From Neocallimastix lanati (nom. inval.) (lineage: Eukaryota > Neocallimastigomycota > Neocallimastigomycetes > Neocallimastigales > Neocallimastigaceae): DNA of 27,500 bases. Under the pieces are notes generated by a model. The model was not told the DNA's origin. It ran no database searches and was given only the letters and a program-made list of their open reading frames with translations. The position numbers and the translations under genes are program-made. How positions within the stretch are numbered: the first letter of the stretch is position 1; every line of letters starts with the position of its first letter. Location of the stretch: contig JACVTC010000072.1 of NCBI GenBank assembly GCA_016946835.1, positions 702,501 to 730,000 on the forward strand, written 5' to 3'. Shown piece by piece: positions 18,001 to 27,500 of the stretch.

Positions 18001-20500
18001 ATAATTTTTTTATTATTTTTTTATACACAAATATTCTTTTATTTTCTTTATTGAATAATATTCAAATATAATAATTATTATAATAATTATTATATAATTA
18101 TTTTATTTAAATAATTTTTATATTTTATTTTATTTATGATTAAAATTTATAAAATTTAAGAAATTATTTGTCTATTTATATTTTTTTTTATATATCTATT
18201 TTGTATTTATTTTTAATTTTTTTTTTTTTTTATTATTATTATTACTATTATTATTATTAACATTATTAAAAGAATGCCTACCATTTATGATTGATAATCA
18301 TTTTTAAATTAATAATTATAAAAATTATAAAAATAAACTAAATACTATAATATATATTCCATATATTATTTAAATAATTGAAACTATAAAAACAATATAG
18401 ATAATAATACTATTAATAATATAATTAATATAAATATATGTATTTATTATTATATTCATAAATAATAAATTTGTTTTTTTTTTTATTATTAATATTATTT
18501 AATTATATTTATTTATTTACTCATTATTTAATTAAGTTATTTATTTAATTAATTAATTAAGTATTTATTTATTTACCTATTTATTAATATTAATATTATA
18601 GTAAATAATAATAAATAGATAAAAAAAAAATTTTTTTTTTATTTTATTTTTAATATGATGTATATTAGTAATAAATAAAATTTATAATAAATAGATTAAA
18701 AATCATATATTCAAATGTATGATCTTCAATTTAATATAATGTTAAAGCAAACGGATTAAAAATAATAAAATAAAATAATAAAATAAAATAAAATAATAAA
18801 ATAAAATAAAATAATAAAATAAAATAAAATAATTAATAATAAAATTAGATAAAAAAATAAAAATTTTATATTTTATTTATTAATTTATTTATATATGTAG
18901 ATATTACAAATTAATTTATGTAACCTATAAAAGATGGATAAACTTTTCAAAATGGAATATACTACAATATAAAGTGACGATATATAAAAATAAATCAACC
19001 ATTTTAATTAATTTATCTAAATATGTTTAAATCTGATTTATTAAAGCAATTCAGTCAAAATAAAATAAATAAATAAATAAATAAATAAAAAAAACCTTCA
19101 AAAAGAATTACCACCTACAATATATATAAAAAAACAATGGAGAATAGTCATTGGAAATATATAAAAACATATAAATTAAACTATCAAATAACTCTATATA
19201 TTAATCACTATAATAAATAGAAATAAATATAAATATATATAAATTATAAAATATATAAATAAATATTAGAAATAAATATAAAATATATAAATATATAAAT
19301 ATATAAATAAATATAAATATATAAATAATTAAATATAAATTTATAAATAAATATAAATATATAAATAAAAAATAAATATAAAATATGTGAATAAATATTA
19401 GAAATATATATAAATATAAATAATTAAATATAAATTTATAAATAAATATAAAATATAATATATATAAATAAATTAATAATTTATATTAATACAATTCTTT
19501 GGTAATAAAAATATATGTAGATTGAATACTACCAAATCATAATTCTATTTATATTAATTATAATCCAATATATATGTCCAACATATAGCAAAATGAATAC
19601 AGTAAAATCAATATATACTAAATAATTATGAATAATAAATAATAAATAATAAATAATAAATAATAACAAATATAATAAACAATAGATAAATAAATAATAT
19701 AATAAATCATAGATAAATAAATATTAAATAAATAAATAAATAAATATTATGATTAATAAGTAAATAATAATAGTAAAAATGATTATTAAAAAATAAAAAA
19801 GTCAACAAAATATAATTAAATATCATAAATAAATGAAGTTAATTTAAATGAAATCTTTGGATGAGAAAAATAAAATAATAATAATAAAAAGAAATGAAAA
19901 ATGCCAATAGAATTAAATAAAATAAATTTATAATAAAATAAAATAAAATAAAATAAATTTATAATAATTTTATAATAAAATAAAACAAATCTATAATAAA
20001 ATAAAATAAAATAATTTTATAATAAAATAAAACAAATCTATAATAAAATTAAAATTTAGAAAGAAATTAAACTTAATATCATTAACTTTATTTGAGAATA
20101 AACAATCTCCTAATAATTATGAAAAAAAAATAAATAAATAAGTCATGTTTAAAAATTAAAGAAAAGAAAAGTTTATTCCTCTCTTTTTTGTTTTGTGATA
20201 TCTTATAAATTATACCATAGATAAATATAGTTTATATTTCAATATTTTATAGATTTTTCATCTTTTATACTTTTATATAGAGTGATAATAGTTATGGTTT
20301 AAATATTATTTAAAATACTTTTAATATTTACAATGCAGTTCATTCTTTTTTAACTATTTGCAACTAACTAACTAAACTATTAAAGCTATTAAAGCTATTT
20401 GAACCATCTTATTTAGAATGATTGCATTAGTTAAACCTATGTTTTTTTTTTTTAATTTGGTATACTTTTTTTTATATTTATTTATTTAACCATTGATATA
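18001..20500. other. Gene-free A/T-rich region upstream of xylA, many short repeats
   Basis: No coding-like sequence. Contents: AAAAT/AAT compound repeat at about 18762-18835; (AAAT)n near 19066-19089; a long ATAAATATA-type array at about 19200-19470; AATAAAT heptamers near 19627-19665; and a near-tandem pair of TTTTATAATAAAATAAAACA plus AATCTATAATAAAAT (about 19968-20003 and 20013-20048). Confidence 0.65.
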
Positions 20501-20570
20501 TTTATATATTTATATTTATATTTATATTTATATTTATATTTATATTTTTATATTAATATTTATATATTTA

Positions 20571-20700
20571 TATTCTTTTATTTTTATACATTTATATTTA
20601 TTATTATATTGATATTCTTTTATTTTTATACATTTATATTTATTATTATATTGATATTCTTTTATTTTTATATTTATATATTTATATTCTTTTATATTTA
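20571..20700. repeat. 42-bp perfect tandem repeat
   Basis: A 42-bp unit starting TATTCTTTTATTTTTATACA and ending TTATTATATTGA occurs at 20571-20612, identically at 20613-20654, and in part from 20655. It is preceded by (TTTATA)n at about 20505-20545. Confidence 0.85.
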
Positions 20701-21235
20701 TTGATATATTCAATATGATTTTGGTGGTACATATTTATATTTAAACTTGAAGTATTTAACAATTTATAATCTATTTAATTATTTATTTATTTATTTGTTT
20801 TTTTTTATTGAAAATATATAAGAGTAGTATAGGATTATCTATTAAATATATTGATATTTAATAATATTACAATTGTATATATTAATATTTAACTATCACC
20901 TACTTCTTAATATATATTCAATATATTCAATATTTTTTTTTTTTTTATTACTCTTTTAATTATTTATTGTGAACTTTATTTTAATAATTTCTTCTTTATT
21001 TGATATCATTGATTTTGACTCCCATTAATTGACATTAATGCCTTTTAAAGATAGCTTGTGTAACAGATATAGGTTATTTTATATCTATTAAAGTTATGAA
21101 CTATTGTTTTAATCTATATATATATATTTATTTAATTTATTTTTATTTCATTTATTTTTATTTGTATTGAATTTGTATTTAATTTTATAAAGTTTTATTT
21201 TAAATGCTTAACTTGGATGGGATTGAATTTATTAT

Positions 21236-21275
<40 letters not shown>

Positions 21276-22134
21276 TTATTTATTTATTTATTTATTTATT
21301 TATTAACCATTTGCTCAATTTTGACATGAAATATTACCATAATTATTCAAGTTAAGTTGACCAAATCAAGAAGTTTTTTTTTTTTTTTTTTATTAACTAT
21401 TCATCTCAATACAATCAAAGCGTAATATGGAATGAAACAAATATTAATGTTAAGAATAAAATAAAAGTGTTGACTATAAAAATAAAAAAAAAAAAAAAAA
21501 AAAAGTGTTGAATGAAATTAAGTGTAATTAAAAAAAAAAAAAAAAAAAAAAAAACATTGAAGAAATAAAAGTTTAAAATAAAATAAATAAAAGAAAAGAA
21601 TATAAGAAGAGAATGAAATAGTATAGAAGGATATAATATAATGAAATATTATGCCATTTTAATATCATTAAAATTTTTATTATTCTATTAAATGGATATC
21701 AAATATAAAAGTTGACCTTTTTTTTTTATGAGATTGAATCACCCTCCATTCATTTTTACTTTCAAAATGATTTCTATTATTTTAATGTCTATATTATTGT
21801 AATGTCTATTTTTTAAAAAAAAAAAAAAAAAAAAAACAATGAAAATATATATATATAAAATAATATATAATAATATATATAAAATAATATATAATAATAG
21901 ATAGATATATAATAATCGATAGATATAAAAGAAAAAGAAAAAAACCTTTACAATGATTCCTTTTTTTTTTTTTTTTTTGCTATCATTCTTTCCTTGTATG
22001 ATAATATCATGGTCCATCATATTAAAATTCTCATGCCTTCATCAATTCAATATTAAATGGAGAGAGAATGAATGCTATTAAAAATTTATTTCTTATTTTA
22101 TACATATTATTTACATATTAAATTATTTTATATT
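20701..22134. other. Gene-free A/T-rich DNA with microsatellites and homopolymers
   Basis: No genes seen. It includes (TTTA)n at 21239-21303; poly-T near 21373-21391; poly-A near 21485-21504 and 21531-21554; and AT/GATA-type simple sequence at about 21846-21925. The open frame over 21739-22020 on - is built from these simple repeats. Confidence 0.65.
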
Positions 22135-22219
22135 ATTTTATTTTATATACTATTTTATTTTATATACTATTTTATTCTATATACTATTTTATTCTATATA
22201 TTATTTTATTTTATATATT
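22135..22219. repeat. 17-bp tandem repeat, five units
   Basis: Units at 22135, 22152, 22169, 22186 and 22203 are variants of ATTTTATTYTATATAYT. The first two are identical, and the third and fourth share TTCTATA. Confidence 0.85.
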
Positions 22220-22579
22220 ATTTAATTATTTATTATTAATTAATAAATACTCTTTTTATTATTCAATTATTTATTAATAAATACTCTTCTTATGATTTAT
22301 TATTTATTAATTTAAATAGAATATATTATGTTTTACCCAAAATCTTAATGAATTGACCATCGAATATTAAAAACTAATAATAAGTCTAGGAGACATTTTA
22401 TTTTAATTTAAAAAAAAATTACTCATTGATTATTAATTAAATTAACTATTTTATCAAAATTAAAAAAAAATTTCATTTTGTATTTAAAAGTTTTAGATTA
22501 TATTTAAATTTTCATTTTATTCTATAATATATACAATACATTAAATATAATGTTATACTATAACTTATTATTTAGTATT

Positions 22580-22582
22580 TAC

Positions 22583-22653
<71 letters not shown>

Positions 22654-22990
22654 TTATTTAATATTTATTATTTAATATTTATTATTTATTTATGATTTAT
22701 GATTTATTATTTATAAATAAATATTTTTTTATTATTAATTATTTATTATTCAATTATTTATTATTTATTAATAAATACTCTTTTTATTATTTATTATTTG
22801 TTATAAATTATTTATTATACAATTATTTAATTATTTATTATTTATTATTTATTATTTTTTATGATTTATTATATATTATTTATTATTCAATTATTTATTA
22901 TTTATGATTTATTATTTATTACTTTTTATGATTTATTATTTATTATTTATTATTCAATTATTTATTATTCAATTATTATTGATTTATTGA
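22580..22990. repeat. (TTTA)n array grading into degenerate TTATTTATTAT repeats
   Basis: A pure TTTA run of about 70 bases (22583-22653) is followed by about 330 bases of TTATTATTTATTA and TTATTATTCAATTA variants. The open frame 22692-22907 is translation of this simple sequence and is not a gene. Confidence 0.85.
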
Positions 22991-23915
22991 TTTATTTATA
23001 TTGCATTGTATTGTATTGTATAATAAAATTAGATTAGGGAAGGTCTACTTAAAAATTTTAATAACCGTTTTTTAATTTAATTTAATTAAATTTAATTATA
23101 AGTCAATGAATGTTACTCATTTATTAAAAATTAAAATTTCAAATTACTCATATTAACTCATTACTAATAATTAAACTTTTTTCTCTCTCTTTTTTTTTTT
23201 TATTCTTTTTTTTTTTTTTTTTGATATGTTAAATTAAAAAATAAAAAATAAAAAATAAAAATATAGCTATTTAATATTAAAATTTATTATCAATTTTTTT
23301 AAAAGTAATTTTCTTTTATTTACTTATTTATTATTCATTATTTATATATTATTTATTTATTATTTATTATTATTTATTATTTAATCTTTATTTATTATTT
23401 AATTATTTATAATTTATTATTTATTTTTTATTTAATTGTTTATTTATCTACTTATTTATTCTTTTATTCATTTATTTATTATGTATCATTCATGTTTATG
23501 TTTATAATACTATAATATATGATATTACATATATTATAAATACTATATAATGTATCATTCATATATTTATACTATTATATACTATTATGATTTATACTAT
23601 ACTATATATCATATATTATATTTTGAATTATTTTGTACAGGTTATATTATGTGTTACATAAAATGTATCTTTTAATTTGTTTATAATACTAGAGAATATT
23701 AAATTAAATTATGAAAATAATATATATTTCATTATATTGTTTTATATTAGATTATATTAGATTATATTAGATTTATTAAATATGTATTAATAATGTAATC
23801 TTTAAATTTTGTTTATTTTTTTTTTTTTTTATTTTATTTAAAGTTCTTATTCTATTTAGAATGTATCATTCATTTATTTTATATTTCCTTTTTTTTTTCT
23901 CTCTAAATTTGATTA
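22991..23915. other. Gene-free A/T-rich DNA
   Basis: Simple TTTA and TTATTA sequence, a short repeat TTATATTAGA at about 23741-23771, and repeated AATGTATCATTCAT phrases (near 23483, 23550 and 23860). No coding potential seen. Confidence 0.6.
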
Positions 23916-24050
23916 ATATATTATAGTTGATATATTTTATACTTGATTCATATATTATACTTGATTCATATATTAAAATGATTTATATTTTATAGTTGAT
24001 TTATATTTTATAGTTGATTCATATATTATAGTTGATTTATATATTAATAT
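23916..24050. repeat. Approximately 18-22-bp degenerate tandem repeat (TATATTATAGTTGATT)
   Basis: Six or so units of TATATTATA-[CG]TTGATTYA separated by variable A/T bases. TTGAT recurs through the array. Confidence 0.7.
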
Positions 24051-25022
24051 TTAATAACATTGAATGATATTATAGGTTTATCATTATATTTATAATATAT
24101 TTGATAAAAGTTTCCATAATTTTATTTTTATTTGTTTATATTAATTTATAATAAAAATATATAAAAGACCAAGTTTTTTTCTTTAATAAAATTTTTTTTA
24201 ATTAATTTAAATAATAAAAATAAATCGGTAAATAAATTAATCTATTTTTTTTTTTTTTTTAAGTTTTATATGTTATATATCTCTTTTTAAATAAATGTGG
24301 TTGTTGTAAAGTTGCTGTTTTTTTTTTTTTTATAATATATTTTATATTTTATATTTATTATACAGAGAGTAATATTATTATACTTTTATATATAATTATT
24401 AAATAATTTACTCTATTAAATATATGATAATGATTGAAAAAAGGGATAAAAAAAATATTTGTTATGAAAATAGGTGATAACCAACTAACAATATAAAGCA
24501 AAGGATGAAAAAGTATTTATTCTTTTCCTGCTGTCGAATATTAAAGCAGTAAAAGGGAATGTCACTGGTTTATGAGTAATTCTCTTATTGATTTGTTTAT
24601 AAAAAATGGAAAAAAAAAAAAAAAAAGAATATATATATACATATTTATATATATAATATATGTATATATATGTATATTTATGATGTTTGTATTAGGACAT
24701 AGGGATAACAATGAAAATATTTACGGACTTTATTCAGTATCTTTTATTCAGTAATATTAAGGAAGAAAAAATTAAATAAATAGGATTAATAATAAATATA
24801 AAATAAAAAGTTTACAGTATAAAAAAAAATCTTTTTTTTTTATGTAACAAGGATATTATTAAAAGTCTTTATGTGAATATATTATCGAAAGGTTTCCTAA
24901 AAATATATATTAATTGTCGGAGGAGTGATGCATAAATTTCTTATAATATTCATTATATTCAATAATGATCTGATGATTAATGTAATCTTCATTATATATA
25001 ATGATAATAAACCAAAAAAAAA
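24051..25022. other. A/T-rich DNA with a few mixed-sequence patches, no gene
   Basis: Patches with more G and C occur at about 24480-24590 and 24880-24930 but are short, and no frame is convincing. The frame at 24572-24754 on + runs through poly-A and ATATA repeats and is not credible as a gene. Confidence 0.55.
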
Positions 25023-25023
25023 A

Positions 25024-25249
25024 AGTTAAAACAATACTACCAATCATCAGTTCTTCCCTATTTAATTCTTAGGAAGTAATAATAGTAAATTAAAAAAGTT
25101 AAAACAGTAATACCTATCATTCGTTTCTTCCCAATATAATTATTAAGAAATGATAATAATAAATTAATAAGTTTAAACAATAATATCTATTATTCGTTCT
25201 TCCCCATATAATTATTAAGAAATGTTAAGTATTATTGTTTTAACTTTTA
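25024..25249. repeat. 73-bp tandem repeat (three units) closed by an inverted copy of its head
   Basis: Units start at 25024, 25097 and 25170, exactly 73 bases apart, each beginning AGTTAAAACA or AGTTTAAACA. They share ATC-ATTCGTTCTTCCC and ATAATTATTAAGAAATGATAAT blocks. After the shortened third unit, 25226-25249 (TAAGTATTATTGTTTTAACT then TTTA) is the reverse complement of the unit head. Confidence 0.8.
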
Positions 25250-25700
25250 TTTTTTTATTTTATGTTTGGCTTAATAGTTTCTTTTAAAAAAGTTATAAAA
25301 TAGGAGAGTACTTTATAATACTAAATTAAAGCTTACAAAGATATATAGGAATTCGATTGGATAATATATTTAAAGAAGCTCTGACTTTTATATTTCAATT
25401 AATTATCGATAAAATGATCCAAATCGAATAAAAATAGGATATTTCTAGTTAAATTTTTTTTTTTGTTAGTATAATGGTAAGTTTTAAACAAAATATATAT
25501 ATGTGTATATTATAAAATTAGTTGTAGTTAATAAAGACCGTACTAATCTCTCATAAACAGTTCAACTCCATTATAAAATTAATCCTATTTAGTCCTTCCT
25601 ATTTAGTCCTTCCTATTAAAAAAAAAAAAAAAAAAAAAAAAAACTTTTGTAGTACGAGATATATTTTAAAATGAATTGATATCTATGATGGATTAATAAT
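25250..25700. other. Mixed A/T-rich spacer, no gene seen
   Basis: It contains short G/C-bearing patches, a repeated TAGTCCTTCCTATT phrase near 25589-25617, and a poly-A run of about 26 bases (25618-25643). A tRNA-like patch near 25464-25482 was considered and rejected. Confidence 0.5.
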
Positions 25701-25950
25701 AAAATTTTTATATAATTATTATATTATTATTTAAATCTTAATTAAAAGGAAATAATAAAATGTAGGAAAAAAATAAAAAAAAAAAAAAAAAAAAATAAAG
25801 AGTATAAAATGGATATTATTATATAATAAAATTATTTTATAATTATTATATTATTATTTAAATATTTATTAAAAGGAAATAATAAAACATATGGAAAAAA
25901 ATTAAAAAAAAATAAAAAAATAAAGAGTATAAAATGGGTATTATTATAAA
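25701..25950. repeat. Approximately 127-bp tandem duplication
   Basis: Copy 1 starts at 25701 and copy 2 at about 25828. Both contain ATAATTATTATATTATTATT, AAAAGGAAATAATAAAA, a poly-A block (longer in copy 1) and TAAAGAGTATAAAATGG followed by ATTATTATA. Differences are mostly in the A run and a few substitutions. Confidence 0.75.
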
Positions 25951-26301
25951 GTCAATACGAAAAAGATAGCATTGAATAATAAAAATTATAATTCATTTTT
26001 ATTTGTAATTAATTATTAATATTATTTTATATTATCCTTTTTTATATTTATTATTAACTTTTCTTTTTAAAATTCGTCCATTTTTTTTATTTTTTTTTTT
26101 TTTTTTTTAAATTTTTTTGTTTTTAAACGTAATCGTACTCTTTATAAAAAATTATAAAATTTTAAAATTTATATATATGTATTAATATATGTTTAATTTC
26201 AATAACTTAAAAAAAAAACTATATATCGATTAGTGTTATAATTTTTTTTTTTTTTTTTCTTATCCTATATTTACATAGTTGATATAAAATTTTAAATATT
26301 G

Positions 26302-26805
<504 letters not shown>

Positions 26806-27173
26806 ATTCTTTTTTTCTTAGGTTTTATGCTAATTTTTTTTTTTTTTTTTTTTTTTTTTTTGGTAAAATTTTTGTAATGTCATCGATAAAATTATGATAG
26901 AATTTTTATTTATATTATATTTAATTAATCAATTAATAGAATTAAACCTTTGGTAAATAATTCAATTTTTGATGATCTTTCTTGTGGTTCAGGAAAGAGT
27001 TTAGTGAATATCTCATTATCTATTTTAAAGATGTTACTTTTTCTTTTGTTTTATTATTTTTGATTTAACAGGTGATCAAGTTACTACACATAGTATGCAT
27101 CACTCCGAATCTTTTTTTTTTTTTTTTTTTTTTTTATCTTTTGAACTTATTCTTCATTGTATTATGATTACTA
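26806..27173. other. Spacer before the right-edge LINE fragment, perhaps partly LINE
   Basis: Two T runs (about 26833-26860 and 27112-27135) flank mixed sequence. A short plus-strand stretch GDQVTTHSMHHSESF (about 27071-27115) looks coding and may belong to the LINE upstream of the recognised part, but I could not assign it. Confidence 0.35.
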
Positions 27174-27500
27174 TATACTTATCTTGGTATTCCTTTTGAT
27201 GAATCTTTATCATTGAAACCTATACAATCCAAATTTAACAGTAATTTAAATGTCAAGTTAAATTTGTACTTTTGATTTCTTATTAATAAATCTATTCCTC
27301 TCTCATTGAAGAAATATGTTTTCATTTCCTTTATTCTTAATCTTGTTTTATATTATGCTCTTCTCTTTGGTTCAAATAAGAGCAGATACTCTTAAGCTCA
27401 AAAAAATTATTAATAGAGGACTTTATTGGAGTTATGGATTTAAATCTCGTCATTCTTATGTTTGTCTCCCTGATATTACTCGTTGAATTGAGAATACCTC
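27174..27500 (+). pseudogene. LINE ORF2 fragment: RT thumb and beginning of the C-terminal region, continues past the window
   Basis: The plus strand reads YTYLGIPFDESLSLKPIQSK and on to FLINKSIPLSLKKYVFISFI, LVLYYALLFGSNKSRYS, a stop, AQK, then after a frame change KIINRGLYWSYGFKSRHSYV followed by CLPDITR and another stop. YLGIP..., SIPL..K and YYA.L.GSN are the usual features of the segment after the RT palm in fungal LINE ORF2 proteins. In-frame stops (near 27274, 27398 and 27484) show it is dead. The GLYW...GF block matches that of the minus-strand LINE at 9.6-11.9 kb, so both are the same or a related family. The element must extend beyond 27500. Confidence 0.75.

Noticed and set aside
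21739-22907. Tyr/Leu/Ile-rich ORFs at 21739-22020 (-) and 22692-22907 (+)
   Set aside because: They consist of TTATTTATTA-type and ATATA simple repeats and homopolymers. No protein-like composition.
24572-24754. Plus-strand 60-codon ORF (MSNSLIDLFIKNGKKKKKR)
   Set aside because: Runs through poly-A and ATATAC repeats. The start and end do not look like a conserved protein.
25024-25249. 73-bp repeats as a CRISPR array
   Set aside because: Units are adjacent without unique spacers and the genome is eukaryotic; no cas genes.
25464-25500. tRNA-like start TTAGTATAATGGTAAG resembling a tRNA D-arm and A box
   Set aside because: No matching T-arm (GGTTCRA), anticodon stem or acceptor pairing follows within tRNA distance; the downstream sequence is ATATA.

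Overview
The window most likely comes from an anaerobic gut fungus (Neocallimastigomycota: Piromyces, Neocallimastix, Orpinomyces, Anaeromyces or Pecoramyces type). Three things point there: extremely A/T-rich intergenic DNA packed with homopolymer runs and tri- and tetranucleotide microsatellites; an intact xylose isomerase of the class characteristic of these fungi; and a dense load of decayed retroelements with asparagine-rich stretches. The assignment is inferred from the sequence alone.

Layout: (1) 1-12.8 kb is a transposon graveyard. It holds an unassigned poly-Asn coding remnant (about 350-690), a broken Ty3/Gypsy element on + (about 1539-5872), a Ty1/copia gag remnant on - (about 6180-6541), copies of a short terminal-inverted-repeat (TIR) element (6889-7207, 7242-7345, 12783-13122), a broken FLYWCH/MULE transposase on + (about 7827-8960), and a non-LTR (LINE) ORF2 on - (about 9601-11895). 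The LINE keeps its endonuclease and C-terminus but has lost the reverse-transcriptase core. (2) 13.1-16.5 kb is gene-free A/T-rich DNA. (3) 16537-17877 on - is the only intact gene, xylA, encoding a 446-residue xylose isomerase with every expected catalytic and metal-binding residue. (4) 17.9-27.0 kb is again gene-free, with several distinct tandem repeats and a roughly 500-bp compound TTTA/TTAG microsatellite. (5) 27174-27500 on + is the C-terminal part of a second LINE copy, running off the edge.

There is no operon or gene cluster. The one working gene sits in a repeat-rich landscape, and its non-A/T-rich, strongly biased coding sequence stands out sharply. I found no convincing tRNA, rRNA, CRISPR array or new multigene system. 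The points most worth following are the codon bias and short N-terminal extension of the isomerase, the internally deleted LINE, the missing integrase core and Asp-to-Asn change in the Gypsy element, its repeated gag motif, and the structured non-coding repeats.
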